Assembly: GCA_900129675.1 (NCBI GenBank)
Contig: FSRD01000001.1
Coordinates: 5,445,501-5,509,500, forward strand
DNA from: Bradyrhizobium erythrophlei
GTDB taxonomy: Bacteria > Pseudomonadota > Alphaproteobacteria > Rhizobiales > Xanthobacteraceae
Direction: 5' to 3'
Length of the DNA stretch: 64,000 nt
Part shown: positions 52,115 through 60,844 of the stretch, piece after piece
Position numbering within the stretch: position 1 is the first letter of the stretch
Layout of the letters: every line of letters starts with the position of its first letter
Made by a program: the position numbers and the translations under genes
The notes under the pieces: model-generated
The model's database searches: none
Seen by the model: the letters and a program-made list of their open reading frames with translations, nothing else
What the model was told of the DNA's origin: nothing

Positions 52115-52774
52115 ATGTCGGAATTTACAGTCCATTCCATACCGGGCAGCCCATTCGGACGGGCGGTGTTGATGACGCTGGAGGAGAAAGGCGTGTCGTA
52201 TCGCCTCGCGCCGGTGGCGCCGGGTACGCTCCGTTCGCCCGAACATCTGGCGCGGCATCCGTTCGGCCGGGTGCCGGTGCTGGAGCATGACGGCTTTCTC
52301 CTGTACGAGACCCAGGCCATCCTGCGTTATCTCGACCGCGTGCTGCCGACGCCGTTGCTGACGCCCGCCGATCCCAGGCGCGCCGCGCGGATGGACCAGG
52401 CGATGAATGTCAACGACTGGTATCTGTTTCACGGTGTCGGCAATGTCATCATTTTTCATCGAGTGGTAGGCCCGCGGGTGATGGGATTGACACCGGACGA
52501 AGCGGCAATCGAAGCCGCGATGCCGAAGGCGCACGCGGTGTTTGGTGAGCTGGCGCGGCTTCTCGCCGGGCAAGACTACTTTGCGGGCGATAGCATATCG
52601 CTGGCGGACCTCATGCTCGCTCCGGCGGTGGAGTTTTTCACGGGCACGCCGGAATGGTCTGACCTCGGCGCACCGCATGCCAATCTCGTCGCCTGGCTGG
52701 CGCGGATGGCGGCACGGCCAAGCATGAAGGCAACCACCTGGGAGCGCGTGGCCGGGATGGCCCGGGCGGCCTGA
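52115..52774 (+). CDS. Glutathione S-transferase family protein
   Basis: AGAGGAG at 52102-52108 sets the start at ATG 52115. The 219-residue protein has the GST N-domain (FTVHSIPGSPFGRAVLMTLE, FGRVPVLEHDGFLLYETQAI) and the helical C-domain (GQDYFAGDSISLADLMLAPA). Ser in the SPFGR loop is the likely glutathione activator. It is third after the regulator and the SRPBCC gene, probably in the same transcript, so it may be induced by the same compound. Confidence 0.92.
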   Translation: MSEFTVHSIPGSPFGRAVLMTLEEKGVSYRLAPVAPGTLRSPEHLARHPFGRVPVLEHDGFLLYETQAILRYLDRVLPTPLLTPADPRRAARMDQAMNVNDWYLFHGVGNVIIFHRVVGPRVMGLTPDEAAIEAAMPKAHAVFGELARLLAGQDYFAGDSISLADLMLAPAVEFFTGTPEWSDLGAPHANLVAWLARMAARPSMKATTWERVAGMARAA

Positions 52775-52821
52775 CCAAGCAGGTGGGGATCGTCGTGGGC
52801 TGCTCAGCTTTGGATCGATCG

Positions 52822-53682
52822 TCAGGCCGGATGTTCCGCCACATGCTCCAGCAATAATTCGCAGACCCGATCGGGCGCCTGATCCGCCGCAAAATGCCCG
52901 ACACCGGGCAGAACCTCGAAGCGATAGGGCGCCGCGATGAAATCCACCGTGCCTTCGGCGGCGACGCGCCCGACGGTATCGTCGGCATCGCCCCAGATGA
53001 AGAGCGTGGGCACGCGGATCGGTCCGAGGGGACCGCGGATCGCGCCGCGCGCGCGATACCAGGCCAGTGCTGCTTCCATCGCGTCCTTGTTGCCGAGTAC
53101 GGCGAGGTGCGCCTCGATCGCGGCAGCGGGAACGCCATTGGCCGCCAGGCGCTCGCGCAGCCATTTGGCATCGTCGGCAAGTACGATATCGGCGGCATCC
53201 GGCTCGAGAAACGCCTTGTGGTGCCGCGAGCGCTGTGCCTGATCGCCGTCGACCATGTGCAGCGCGCGGTTGAATGCGTTCGGGTGCGGCCGCGAGAGAA
53301 TGGTGAGCGACGCCACCCGCGCGTGATGGCGATCGGCCAGCGCCCAGCCGATACTGCCGCCCCAGTCGTGGCCAACGAGGTGAAAGCGTGCGTCGCCGTA
53401 GCCGGCGGCCGCCGTAATCGCAATCGCGTCGTCCATCAGGCGGTCGATATGATAGTTGGCCGTGTCGTTCGGATCCGGCCGCGCGCCCGGCGAATAGCCG
53501 CGTTGGCTCGGCGCGATCGCGCGATAGCCCATATCACCGAGGGCGCCGAGCTGCGCGCGCCAGCAATGCATCGATTCTGCAAAGCCGTGCAGCAGCAACA
53601 CCAGCGGTGCGCCAGGCTCGCCGGCGGTAAGGGCGTCGAAGGTCAGGCCGGGAGCGATGGTGATTTGTTCGAGCGACGGCAT
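52822..53682 (-). CDS. Alpha/beta hydrolase (haloalkane dehalogenase/epoxide hydrolase-like)
   Basis: The 286-residue protein has the fold marks PLVLLLHGFAESMHCWRAQL with the oxyanion HGF, the nucleophile elbow HLVGHDWGGSIGWALADRHH (Asp as nucleophile, as in epoxide hydrolases and dehalogenases), a cap domain, VPTLFIWGDADDTVG with the acid and LPGVGHFAADQAPDRV with the His. Asp in GHDWGG excludes a classical Ser esterase. Epoxide hydrolysis is the more common activity; substrate unknown. It is convergent with the GST gene. Confidence 0.92.
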   Translation of the reverse strand: MPSLEQITIAPGLTFDALTAGEPGAPLVLLLHGFAESMHCWRAQLGALGDMGYRAIAPSQRGYSPGARPDPNDTANYHIDRLMDDAIAITAAAGYGDARFHLVGHDWGGSIGWALADRHHARVASLTILSRPHPNAFNRALHMVDGDQAQRSRHHKAFLEPDAADIVLADDAKWLRERLAANGVPAAAIEAHLAVLGNKDAMEAALAWYRARGAIRGPLGPIRVPTLFIWGDADDTVGRVAAEGTVDFIAAPYRFEVLPGVGHFAADQAPDRVCELLLEHVAEHPA

Positions 53683-53994
53683 CGATACATCTTAGATAGG
53701 CTCACCCGGCTGGTCCATCGCGGAAATGAGGTTTGATCTTCGACGTCAGCAGAAAGCATCGTCGTGCTGGCATGCATTCGTTGGTTGTGCCGATGCTGAA
53801 AGCATCGGAATGCGACGCCGATGCAATGAAGCAGGTGGCGTCGATAGTTTGGTCACGGGAGAACGCGGTGCGTTCGCAGCAGCACATTTCTCCGCAGACG
53901 CCAACCGGCGCGACGCTCCGCAAAAAGATCTACGCCCAGAACGCCGGGGACTTCGATCCACGACCATGCGCGAGCTGATGAACTCGCGCATGGT
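53683..53994. other. Gene-free stretch
   Basis: Several short overlapping frames exist on both strands, none with motifs or ribosome sites. I see nothing definite. Confidence 0.45.
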
Positions 53995-54231
53995 CTACTT
54001 CCGCTCCTTGACTTGGCCGCTGCTGTCGACGACGAGAGAAATGTCCTTACCGTCTTTCGTCGCCTTGACGGAGATACCTTCGGCCGTGGATTTGATGTCC
54101 CGGATTTGCGAATAGCCCGCGGCTTCAAGCTTGGCTACAAGCTCCTCCCGGGTCAGGGCATGGGCAGGCGAGAAGATGCCAAATATCATCAGACACCAAA
54201 GGACCATTTGAAAGATTGCTCGCGTCAACAT
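53995..54231 (-). CDS. Small secreted PepSY-like protein, 78 aa
   Basis: A signal peptide (MLTRAIFQMVLWCLMIFGIF to AHA) precedes LTREELVAKLEAAGYSQIRD, then IKSTAEGISVKATKDGKDIS and LVVDSSGQVKERK. The helix followed by three strands with G-Y and D-G turns is the PepSY-domain pattern of small periplasmic proteins. PepSY domains are thought to inhibit peptidases or bind at the membrane. Isolated single-gene unit. Confidence 0.8.
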   Translation of the reverse strand: MLTRAIFQMVLWCLMIFGIFSPAHALTREELVAKLEAAGYSQIRDIKSTAEGISVKATKDGKDISLVVDSSGQVKERK

Positions 54232-54837
54232 TGATCCGTCCTCCTGGTTAAGCGAACTGCGACATAACGCTCCGACACCAACTGCCCTTCGAGACGACGG
54301 TTCCGACGTTTGCGAGGCGGCCCTGTCACGTGCTGATTACCTAGTCGCCAACGCTCGCCGCCACGGTGAAAGTCAGTTAGCAAGAGCTGGATCCTCGATC
54401 CGTTGCACGAAGGCGTCGCGTGCGACGTAAAATCGTCGATTCCGGGCGGGATGTCAGGCCAATAGGTAGGCTCGCAGTCCGAAAATAGGCCAACCGACGT
54501 TCGCGGAGCAGGCCAAGCCGCAGCGGACGTATCCGTCTCCTATCGATATTCATTTGGGGACTCCGTGTACGCCATTGCGTCACCCCCAAAGTAAGAGCAT
54601 TCTGTGATCTAGATCATTTTAGGTTGAGGAAGATCGTGATGTCATTCCGCAAGGCACACGGATAGCTTATTCGAATTGGTTTCTCTGGGAAGAAGCGTCT
54701 TTCTGCATCGCCGTTGCTAATCGGGTCTGATCCAAGCCCTTTGAAAGATGGGTTGAAATTTTTGGATCACGGTCCCGGACCTGAATTCTTGTTCTTGGCT
54801 GAGCGCTGGCTAGAGAATTGTATCAGGAGGACGGACC
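54232..54837. other. Upstream region of the GMC-DUF1080 gene
   Basis: This 600-bp gap has no supported gene. GTGATCTAGATCAT at 54604-54617 contains the palindrome TGATCTAGATCA and resembles an FNR/Crp site with imperfect ends; it lies 220 bp before the gene. AGGAGG (54825-54830), just before ATG 54838, is the ribosome site. Confidence 0.5.
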
Positions 54838-57300
54838 ATGCCCACCACTACCGAGAGGACCTCGTTCACCAAAGACGTCCAAGGCCGCTATCTGTGCAAC
54901 AACCTCACGGAGGTCGATGCGTGGAAGTCGGGAGGCGGGCGTCCGTTCGACTTCATCATCGTGGGCGGGGGAACCTTCGGTTCCGCGATCGCGGAACACC
55001 TTTGGTTCCGTCAGAAGCAAGCGGGTGGTGGATTGCGCACGCTGGTCGTCGAAGCTGGCCTGTTCACGGTTCCGGAGCACGTACAAAACACCGGGATCCA
55101 GGGTTTTACCGATCCGCAAAACCCATTTTTTCTAAATGAAAACGCGCCGCAACCGGAGAAGCCACAGAACGAAGTCTGGGGCATTCCCTGGAAGTCGGCT
55201 ATCCCGTTCAAGGGGCTCGCCTACACGCTCGGAGGTAGATCTCTTTTTTGGGGAGGGTGGTCCCCTCAGCTGTTGAACGAGGAGATGGCGACTTGGCCCG
55301 CGACCACGGTCGCCGATTTGAACGGGAGATATTTCGACGAAAGCTCAAGGCAGATCGGTGTCGATGAGGCGAACGATTTCATTTCAGGTGAGCTACAGAA
55401 CAGCTTGCGACGCCAACTCTTCGACAATCTTGCCAGCGTCCCAAATGTTTTTTCCCTGGATGCCCTCCCGCCGTCCCCACTTCTCAAGCCGGGCTCCGAT
55501 CCAGCGCAATTGCTCGGTCTAACCTCGACCGGTGGCCTTTCTCAAGCCGACCTGTTGAATCTTCTGAAGCTCGAGGCACCACTCGCGGTCCAGGCGCGGC
55601 CTCCTCACGCGGGTTTTTTCCCGCTGAACAAATTCAGCGTGGTGCCGCTCTTGACGAAGGCCGCTCGAACCGCTGCAAGCGATTCGAACGGCAACGATAC
55701 CGCCAAGGAATTCATGATTCTGCCGGACGTTCATGTGCTGTCGCTGCGGACCGTTCCGACTGCCGCCGGCACGTGGCGGGTCACGGGCATCGATACAAGC
55801 CAGGGGCCTATCGACCTTGCACCCGGCGGCACCGTCGTCATCGCTCTCGGTACCATCGAAAACGCGAGACTGGCATTGGCCTCGTTTGAAGGTACCGGTC
55901 TTCCCACGTTGCCGCTCATCGGCAAGAACTTGATAGCGCATCTTCGCTCGAACCTCGTCATCCGCGTGCCCCGGGCGGCGATATCCGGCCTCTCGGCCGC
56001 GGCGAACGAACTACAAACGGCGGCGCTGTTCGTAAAGGGGCGCGCTACGCGGCAAAACGGTGATTTGCTCGGCCGATTCCACCTTCAGATATCGGCGAGC
56101 GGAGGCGGTAACAGCGTCGGTGCCGAGGACGAACTCTACCGCAAAGTTCCCGATGTCGACTTCTACGACCAACTGCGCACCTCGACGGATACTCACGTGG
56201 CGATCGCGATCCGCGGCCTTGGGGAAATGGAGCCCGCCGATCCCGCGAACACCGGCGCACATCCAAGTCGCGTCGAGTTGAGTACCCGAACGGACGAATA
56301 CGGAGTCCGTCGCGCATCCGTCTTGCTCACACAGACGCCACGCGATCAGGAACTCTGGAACGCCATGGATGCGGCCATGCAGAAGGTGGCGGCAATATTC
56401 GCCAACGGGCAGCCCATGCAGGTCATCCAAACCAATCGCGACGGATTGGGAACCACGCATCATGAAGGCGGAACGCTCTGGATGGGAACTGATCCGACGC
56501 GAAGCGTTACGGATCACCAGGGTCGTTTCCATCATACCGATAATCTGTACGCGGCCGGGCCCGCGCTTTTTCCGAGCATGGGCTCACCCAACCCGCTGCT
56601 CACCGGCATCGCGCTGTCGCGGCGCACCGGTGACTTCATCATGGCCCCGCCGGCCTTCACGGCAGACGCGGCTTTCGAAAGCTTGTTCGACGGCATCTCG
56701 CTCGGCGACTGGACGATGTCGACGATCAGTAACCAACCTGGGCGAGACGACCCCGGCTCCTTTTGGGTTCGACGGGGTGTGTTGGAGGGACGGGTCGGGA
56801 CGGATCTCGGCCTTCTCTGGCTTACGCGACCGACGCCCGCCAGCTATGTATTGCGGCTGCAGTGGATGATGACGGCACCCGACGACAATTCGGGAGTATT
56901 TGTCGGCTTCCCGGACCCGAGGCACGAAGGCTACGACAACACCGCCTACGTCGGCGTCAACTTCGGCTTCGAGATACAGATCGACCAGTTGGGCCGTCCA
57001 GACAATGCGCCGATCCACAGAACCGGTGCCATCTACTCCTTCAAGGGCCCGACTGACGGTCCGCTGATCGTGCATCCGGTAGGAGAATGGAATGACTATG
57101 AGATCACCGTCGATGGCGCTGACATCAGGGTTGCTCTGAACGGACAGACGGTAAATCTTTTCCATTTCACGGGCGATCCGCAGTCTCCGCGTCGCGGACT
57201 TCCATCAAGTCCCCAGGACCCTCGATTCATCGGACTACAGACGCATACCGGCCGTGTTCTCTTCCGCAACATTCAATGGAAAAGCATCGTGACCTCATGA
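54838..57300 (+). CDS. GMC-family oxidoreductase fused to DUF1080 (3-keto-glycoside hydrolase-like) domain
   Basis: The 820-residue protein joins two catalytic-type domains. Residues about 35-610 form a GMC flavoprotein: FDFIIVGGGTFGSAIAEHLW with the FAD motif at 43-48, LGGRSLFWGGWSP, and the C-terminal active-site stretches TTHHEGGTLWMG (near 540) and AAGPALFPSMGSPNPLLTGI. Residues about 620-820 (LFDGISLGDWTMSTISNQPG, WMMTAPDDNSGVFVGFPDP, NDYEITVDG, HTGRVLFRNIQWK) match DUF1080, a concanavalin-like domain now linked to 3-keto-disaccharide cleavage. Oxidation of a sugar at C3 followed by cleavage of the keto-glycoside by the same protein would be a logical pairing, but this is inference. No signal peptide is seen. 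Confidence 0.85.
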   Translation: MPTTTERTSFTKDVQGRYLCNNLTEVDAWKSGGGRPFDFIIVGGGTFGSAIAEHLWFRQKQAGGGLRTLVVEAGLFTVPEHVQNTGIQGFTDPQNPFFLNENAPQPEKPQNEVWGIPWKSAIPFKGLAYTLGGRSLFWGGWSPQLLNEEMATWPATTVADLNGRYFDESSRQIGVDEANDFISGELQNSLRRQLFDNLASVPNVFSLDALPPSPLLKPGSDPAQLLGLTSTGGLSQADLLNLLKLEAPLAVQARPPHAGFFPLNKFSVVPLLTKAARTAASDSNGNDTAKEFMILPDVHVLSLRTVPTAAGTWRVTGIDTSQGPIDLAPGGTVVIALGTIENARLALASFEGTGLPTLPLIGKNLIAHLRSNLVIRVPRAAISGLSAAANELQTAALFVKGRATRQNGDLLGRFHLQISASGGGNSVGAEDELYRKVPDVDFYDQLRTSTDTHVAIAIRGLGEMEPADPANTGAHPSRVELSTRTDEYGVRRASVLLTQTPRDQELWNAMDAAMQKVAAIFANGQPMQVIQTNRDGLGTTHHEGGTLWMGTDPTRSVTDHQGRFHHTDNLYAAGPALFPSMGSPNPLLTGIALSRRTGDFIMAPPAFTADAAFESLFDGISLGDWTMSTISNQPGRDDPGSFWVRRGVLEGRVGTDLGLLWLTRPTPASYVLRLQWMMTAPDDNSGVFVGFPDPRHEGYDNTAYVGVNFGFEIQIDQLGRPDNAPIHRTGAIYSFKGPTDGPLIVHPVGEWNDYEITVDGADIRVALNGQTVNLFHFTGDPQSPRRGLPSSPQDPRFIGLQTHTGRVLFRNIQWKSIVTS

Positions 57301-57301
57301 A

Positions 57302-57639
57302 CCTGATGCCGCTCGGATTGCTGGGAGCGTCGAGACGAACGGCACCGTTACATTCGGGCTCTGGCTTCCGTGGGTCTCGGCTACCGACGGCAATGCCGTG
57401 ACTGTGAAGATCATTCATGAGGCTGATCAGTTTCTCCAGGGGCTGCCGGCCCGGGAGTCTCGGCCCGCGGCTTCTGGAAAGAGCGTTTCAACAGCGACGT
57501 CTACGACCACTGGGTCAATCCGCAGGTCGCCGGCAACGGCGGCAGCGTCACGGCCGGGGGCAGGGCTCTGCACGGCTTTACGACCTCGGCGGCGATCGTG
57601 ATTCCGGCGAACGGAGTCGTGGTGTTTGCCCGAAGCTGA
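57302..57639 (+). pseudogene. C-terminal fragment of an unknown protein, frameshifted
   Basis: One frame reads GSVETNGTVTFGLWLPWVSA, then TDGNAVTVKIIHEADQFLQ. After about 57470 another frame continues GFWKERFNSDVYDHWVNPQV, then GNGGSVTAGGRALHGFTTSA and AIVIPANGVVVFARS to a TGA at 57637-57639. The beta-rich end resembles the last domain of carbohydrate-active enzymes, but I cannot name it. It begins right at the stop of the GMC fusion gene. Confidence 0.55.
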
Positions 57640-57736
57640 CGCCGCCGAGCGGTAACGATCGGCGCCGGCGTCGTTACACCGCGCTTCGCCGCACGCCGCG
57701 GCGCCGACCGGCGGAGGTTGTTACCTGCGGGAGCCG

Positions 57737-58288
57737 CTAACGGCGCGCCGCCAGCCAGCCGGCCACAGGCGCGCCAAATGCCAGGCACCATATGAATTGC
57801 GCAACGGGTGGAGCAATGATGGCGACAGCCGTACCCAGCACGAATACCAACGCGGGAAAGATCGCGGTTGCCAGCAATTCGCGATGGCCCCGGCCTCGGA
57901 GGGCGAGAAGCCACAGCAGCGCGTTCAGGACAGCGATGACCGTCAGATGGCAGCCGTAAATCACGGCGACGACGCCGTCGAGCCGATAGGCTCCGTAAAG
58001 GCCATTCGTGACGGGAAGGATGATGATCGACACCAGGAAGATCAGGTTGAGGAAGACTTCGCCGCGGCTGCCTTCGGGCGCCACTGCGAGCCGCCGGTGA
58101 TGGCTGAACCAGAACAGGCCCGCGACGATGAAGCTGATCATCAGCGCGATGAGAGGTTGCGCGTAGGCACGGACCAGGTCGATCCAGGCGGGCGCTTTGG
58201 TGAACACGCTCGCCTTCGGCAGATCATAGGCCAGCAGCGTCATCGCAACGCCGAAGATGGTGTTGCTCAACGCCTCCAGCCGGCGCAT
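57737..58288 (-). CDS. TMEM175-family potassium/proton channel-like protein
   Basis: ATG 58288 (MRRLEALSNTIFGVAMTLLA) is the expected start; upstream codons overlap the tRNA gene region. The 183-residue protein has about six membrane segments, with the N-terminal RxxALSNTIF motif in the pore-helix position of bacterial TMEM175, then IALMISFIVAGLFWFSHHRR and LNLIFLVSIIILPVTN. Bacterial TMEM175 proteins are potassium-conducting tetramers. The Phe-Ser pair typical of the family is Leu-Ser here. Confidence 0.82.
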   Translation of the reverse strand: MRRLEALSNTIFGVAMTLLAYDLPKASVFTKAPAWIDLVRAYAQPLIALMISFIVAGLFWFSHHRRLAVAPEGSRGEVFLNLIFLVSIIILPVTNGLYGAYRLDGVVAVIYGCHLTVIAVLNALLWLLALRGRGHRELLATAIFPALVFVLGTAVAIIAPPVAQFIWCLAFGAPVAGWLAARR

Positions 58289-58391
58289 TTCAAAAAGACC
58301 GATCTGCTGCAAATGGCTCCCCCCGCTCGCACAGTCCGTCTTCGCTTTCGCTGCGCTCAAGCTACGCCGGACACGCTTCGCGCCAACGGTC

Positions 58392-58478
58392 TGGTGCGGG
58401 CGGTGGGACTCGAACCCACACGACGTTGCCATCGAGGGATTTTAAGTCCCTTGCGTCTACCAGTTCCGCCACGTCCGC
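58392..58478 (-). tRNA. tRNA-Leu, anticodon UAA
   Basis: The minus strand reads GCGGACGTGGCGGAACTGGT at the 5' end, an anticodon loop CTTAAAA flanked by GGGA and TCCC, a variable arm of the long class II type, a T-arm GTGGGTTCGAGTCCCAC and a genome-encoded CCA. The anticodon TAA is at 58442-58444. The acceptor stem GCGGACG/CGCCCGC has one A-C mismatch at the fifth pair. The gene is 87 nt with CCA. Confidence 0.95.
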
Positions 58479-58942
58479 GCCGTTGTTTCATAACGGTTTT
58501 TCGCCCTCAGGCAACCGATGTTTTCCAAGAGTCGGACCCGGTTTTCCAAAATCGTGCAAAACAGGTTCACGCCTTGTCCTTTAAACCGCCGGGCACGGCA
58601 GCGCCAGCTATGGGGATTGTAACGCGGCCAAGAGTTGCAAGGGACCGCAAACCCGGTCGCGAATAGTGAGGACAGGAGACTTGAGCGGACGCGATGACGC
58701 ATCGGAGGTACTGATCACGAGCAAAGAGCAACAGAATTGCCTTGGAAATGCGATGTGAAGCCCCACGGGGCGAAATTGTCCCGTTCGCGAGATCGCGCAG
58801 GGTTGGCCGAGACATGATGGTGAGTACGCGCTTTCAGTGGCATCGAGTTGCGTCGGCCTTTGCGAGTTCGAAGTCCTCGCGACCCATGACCTATTTGGCG
58901 TCTTCGATGCCAGCACGGAGCATTGAAAGAACCTGCCTCGCT

Positions 58943-59161
58943 ATGAAGCAGCTCAAGGCAACGCCGATCAACGATATGTTCGCGCGCAACGGCCACATCC
59001 GTGCCGACGGACGCATGGTCCACGACCTCTATCTCGTGCAAGTGAAGGCGCCGGACCAAATCAAGGAAAAGTGGGACTATTACACCATCAAGGAAACCGT
59101 GCCAGGCGACGAGGCTTTCCAGCCGCTGTCCGAGTCCAGGTGTCGTCTAGTGACACGATGA
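58943..59161 (+). pseudogene. C-terminal fragment of a branched-chain-type ABC substrate-binding protein
   Basis: The piece reads MKQLKATPINDMFARNGHIR, then ADGRMVHDLYLVQVKAPDQI and KEKWDYYTIKETVPGDEAFQ, ending PLSESRCRLVTR. This is the last 70 residues of LivK-like binding proteins of rhizobia. The rest of the gene is absent; upstream sequence in the same frame is unrelated. Confidence 0.75.
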
Positions 59162-59235
59162 CAACTGAGCGGCCTGGGGTACACGCTCTCAGGCACTTTC
59201 CGATCGTGACGCAAATCACCTCCATCGAAGGCACG

Positions 59236-60744
59236 TTACTCATAGCCGGAGCGGCTAACCAGAGGTGGCAATGCGAACAGGCCGAAAGCGACCATTCCCA
59301 ACGCCACGGCAACGAAATTCCATGTGACGTCGGCCTTTAACCAGACAACCACAAAGCCCCCGAGCACCGCGATGGCGGCCCTGAGCAGAGCGGCGAGGAC
59401 AGAGGCTCCCATCTGTCTGGTCGCTTGTCCGACGCAATAAAGAACATAGCCGAGCCCAAAGAATCCAAAAAACGGCCCGACGCGGTGCAGATATTCTGCG
59501 CCAACCTGCAGCACGGATGGATCCTGACTGAAAATTCCGATCCACAGCTTCGGAAAGGCAGCCGCGGCCACTCCGATCGATTCGGTCAGGGCGCAGGCCA
59601 TCAGAACACCAGCCCATGACGCCCTTACGGCCCGTTCGATCTTGCCGGCGCCGAGGTTCGCGCTCACCACGATTCCGACCGGACCGCCGACGCCGTAGGC
59701 AAGGGGCACCAAAAGAAAATCGAGCCGCGAGCCCGCACTATACCCGGCCAGAGCCTCGATGCCGCCCATTCCCACATAGGCCGTGACGATCGCGAGCGTC
59801 AGGTTCGTGGTGGCTGAGACGATGGCCGACATTCCGCCGACACGGAGAATCGCAAGCGCCGGGGCGAGGGAAAGTTTTGGCACGCGAAATGACGGCTTGA
59901 GGACGCCGAACTTGCCCCAGATATAGGCTGCGTAGGCAACGGTTCCGAAAGCGTAATACACGAGCATCGCCACGGCGCCGCCCGACGGACCAAGCCCTGG
60001 ATAACCAAAGGCGCCAAAGATCAATGCCGGCGAAAGCGGGACAAGGATCAAGGCTCCGCCACCGACCACGATCACTGGGACTTGCAAGTTGCCGGTGCCA
60101 CGAACCACGGCCATCAGCAGGTTGAACAACCAGATCAGCGTGGCGCCCGCAAAAATGGTGGACGAATACGAGAGAGCAATTGCGAGAGCATTTCCGGAGA
60201 TGCCCATGTGGCCGTAGAGGCCTGGACCCAACACAACCATGACGGCTGTTGTCGCGAGGCCAAGCGGAACACTTAAGGTGACGGCGTACCACGCATATTC
60301 GCTTGCGGCGTCCATCCGGCCGGTCCCAAGGGCGCGTGCGACGGTCGTGACAAACCCGCCGCCGATCGCGCCCTGGGCGACGGCGAGCACCAGCGAAACC
60401 AGCGGAAATACCGGCGCGACGCCGGCCAGAGCATCCACACCCAGTCGCGAAACGAAATAGACTTCGAGCAATCCGATCAGGACCTGGACGGTCATGACGG
60501 CGGCATTGGGTATTGCCAGCCGCATGATTGTGGGCACGATTGGCTGCTCCAGCAGCATGTGGGTACGGGAGTCAAAATCTGCGGCTTGACTGCGAGGCTG
60601 CCAGCTCGCTTCCTTGTGCCGGCGGCTTATGGCCGGCGCAGCGTTTCCGGAAAATCCGGCGCGAGCTTCGCGCGATTGTCGGCTGCACTTTTCGGATCGT
60701 GAAGGTTTGCCGGTTTGGCATGACATGGCGTGGGAGGCTTGCAT
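59236..60744 (-). CDS. MATE-family efflux transporter
   Basis: The start is uncertain: ATG 60744 is used because it leaves room for the divergent LysR promoter; ATG 60558 (MLLEQPIVPTIMRLAIPNAA) would also give a complete transporter. Twelve hydrophobic segments follow, with the two MATE repeats (VFPLVSLVLAVAQGAIGGGF; then GGPVGIVVSANLGAGKIERA). MATE proteins expel drugs or organic cations by sodium or proton exchange. The roughly 60-90 residue charged lead before the first helix is atypical and may not be translated. The LysR gene next door is the likely regulator. Confidence 0.9.
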   Translation of the reverse strand: MQASHAMSCQTGKPSRSEKCSRQSREARAGFSGNAAPAISRRHKEASWQPRSQAADFDSRTHMLLEQPIVPTIMRLAIPNAAVMTVQVLIGLLEVYFVSRLGVDALAGVAPVFPLVSLVLAVAQGAIGGGFVTTVARALGTGRMDAASEYAWYAVTLSVPLGLATTAVMVVLGPGLYGHMGISGNALAIALSYSSTIFAGATLIWLFNLLMAVVRGTGNLQVPVIVVGGGALILVPLSPALIFGAFGYPGLGPSGGAVAMLVYYAFGTVAYAAYIWGKFGVLKPSFRVPKLSLAPALAILRVGGMSAIVSATTNLTLAIVTAYVGMGGIEALAGYSAGSRLDFLLVPLAYGVGGPVGIVVSANLGAGKIERAVRASWAGVLMACALTESIGVAAAAFPKLWIGIFSQDPSVLQVGAEYLHRVGPFFGFFGLGYVLYCVGQATRQMGASVLAALLRAAIAVLGGFVVVWLKADVTWNFVAVALGMVAFGLFALPPLVSRSGYE

Positions 60745-60808
60745 GGCGGGTGCTCCATCTCGGATCTGTCGATTACTTCCGACAAGGCCGCGGATCGAAC
60801 GATAAGAT

Positions 60809-60837
60809 TTGACAACACTTGTTAGCGCTTCTAACAA
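60809..60837 (+). promoter_or_regulatory. LysR-type operator and promoter between MATE and LysR genes
   Basis: TTGTTAG (60819-60825) and CTAACAA (60831-60837) form a perfect inverted repeat with a 5-bp centre, with the T-N11-A core expected for LysR proteins (TTAG...CTAA). A -35-like TTGACA lies at 60809-60814. The repeat ends 7 bp before the LysR ATG, fitting autorepression and control of the divergent gene. Confidence 0.65.
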
Positions 60838-60844
60838 CTCGCGA

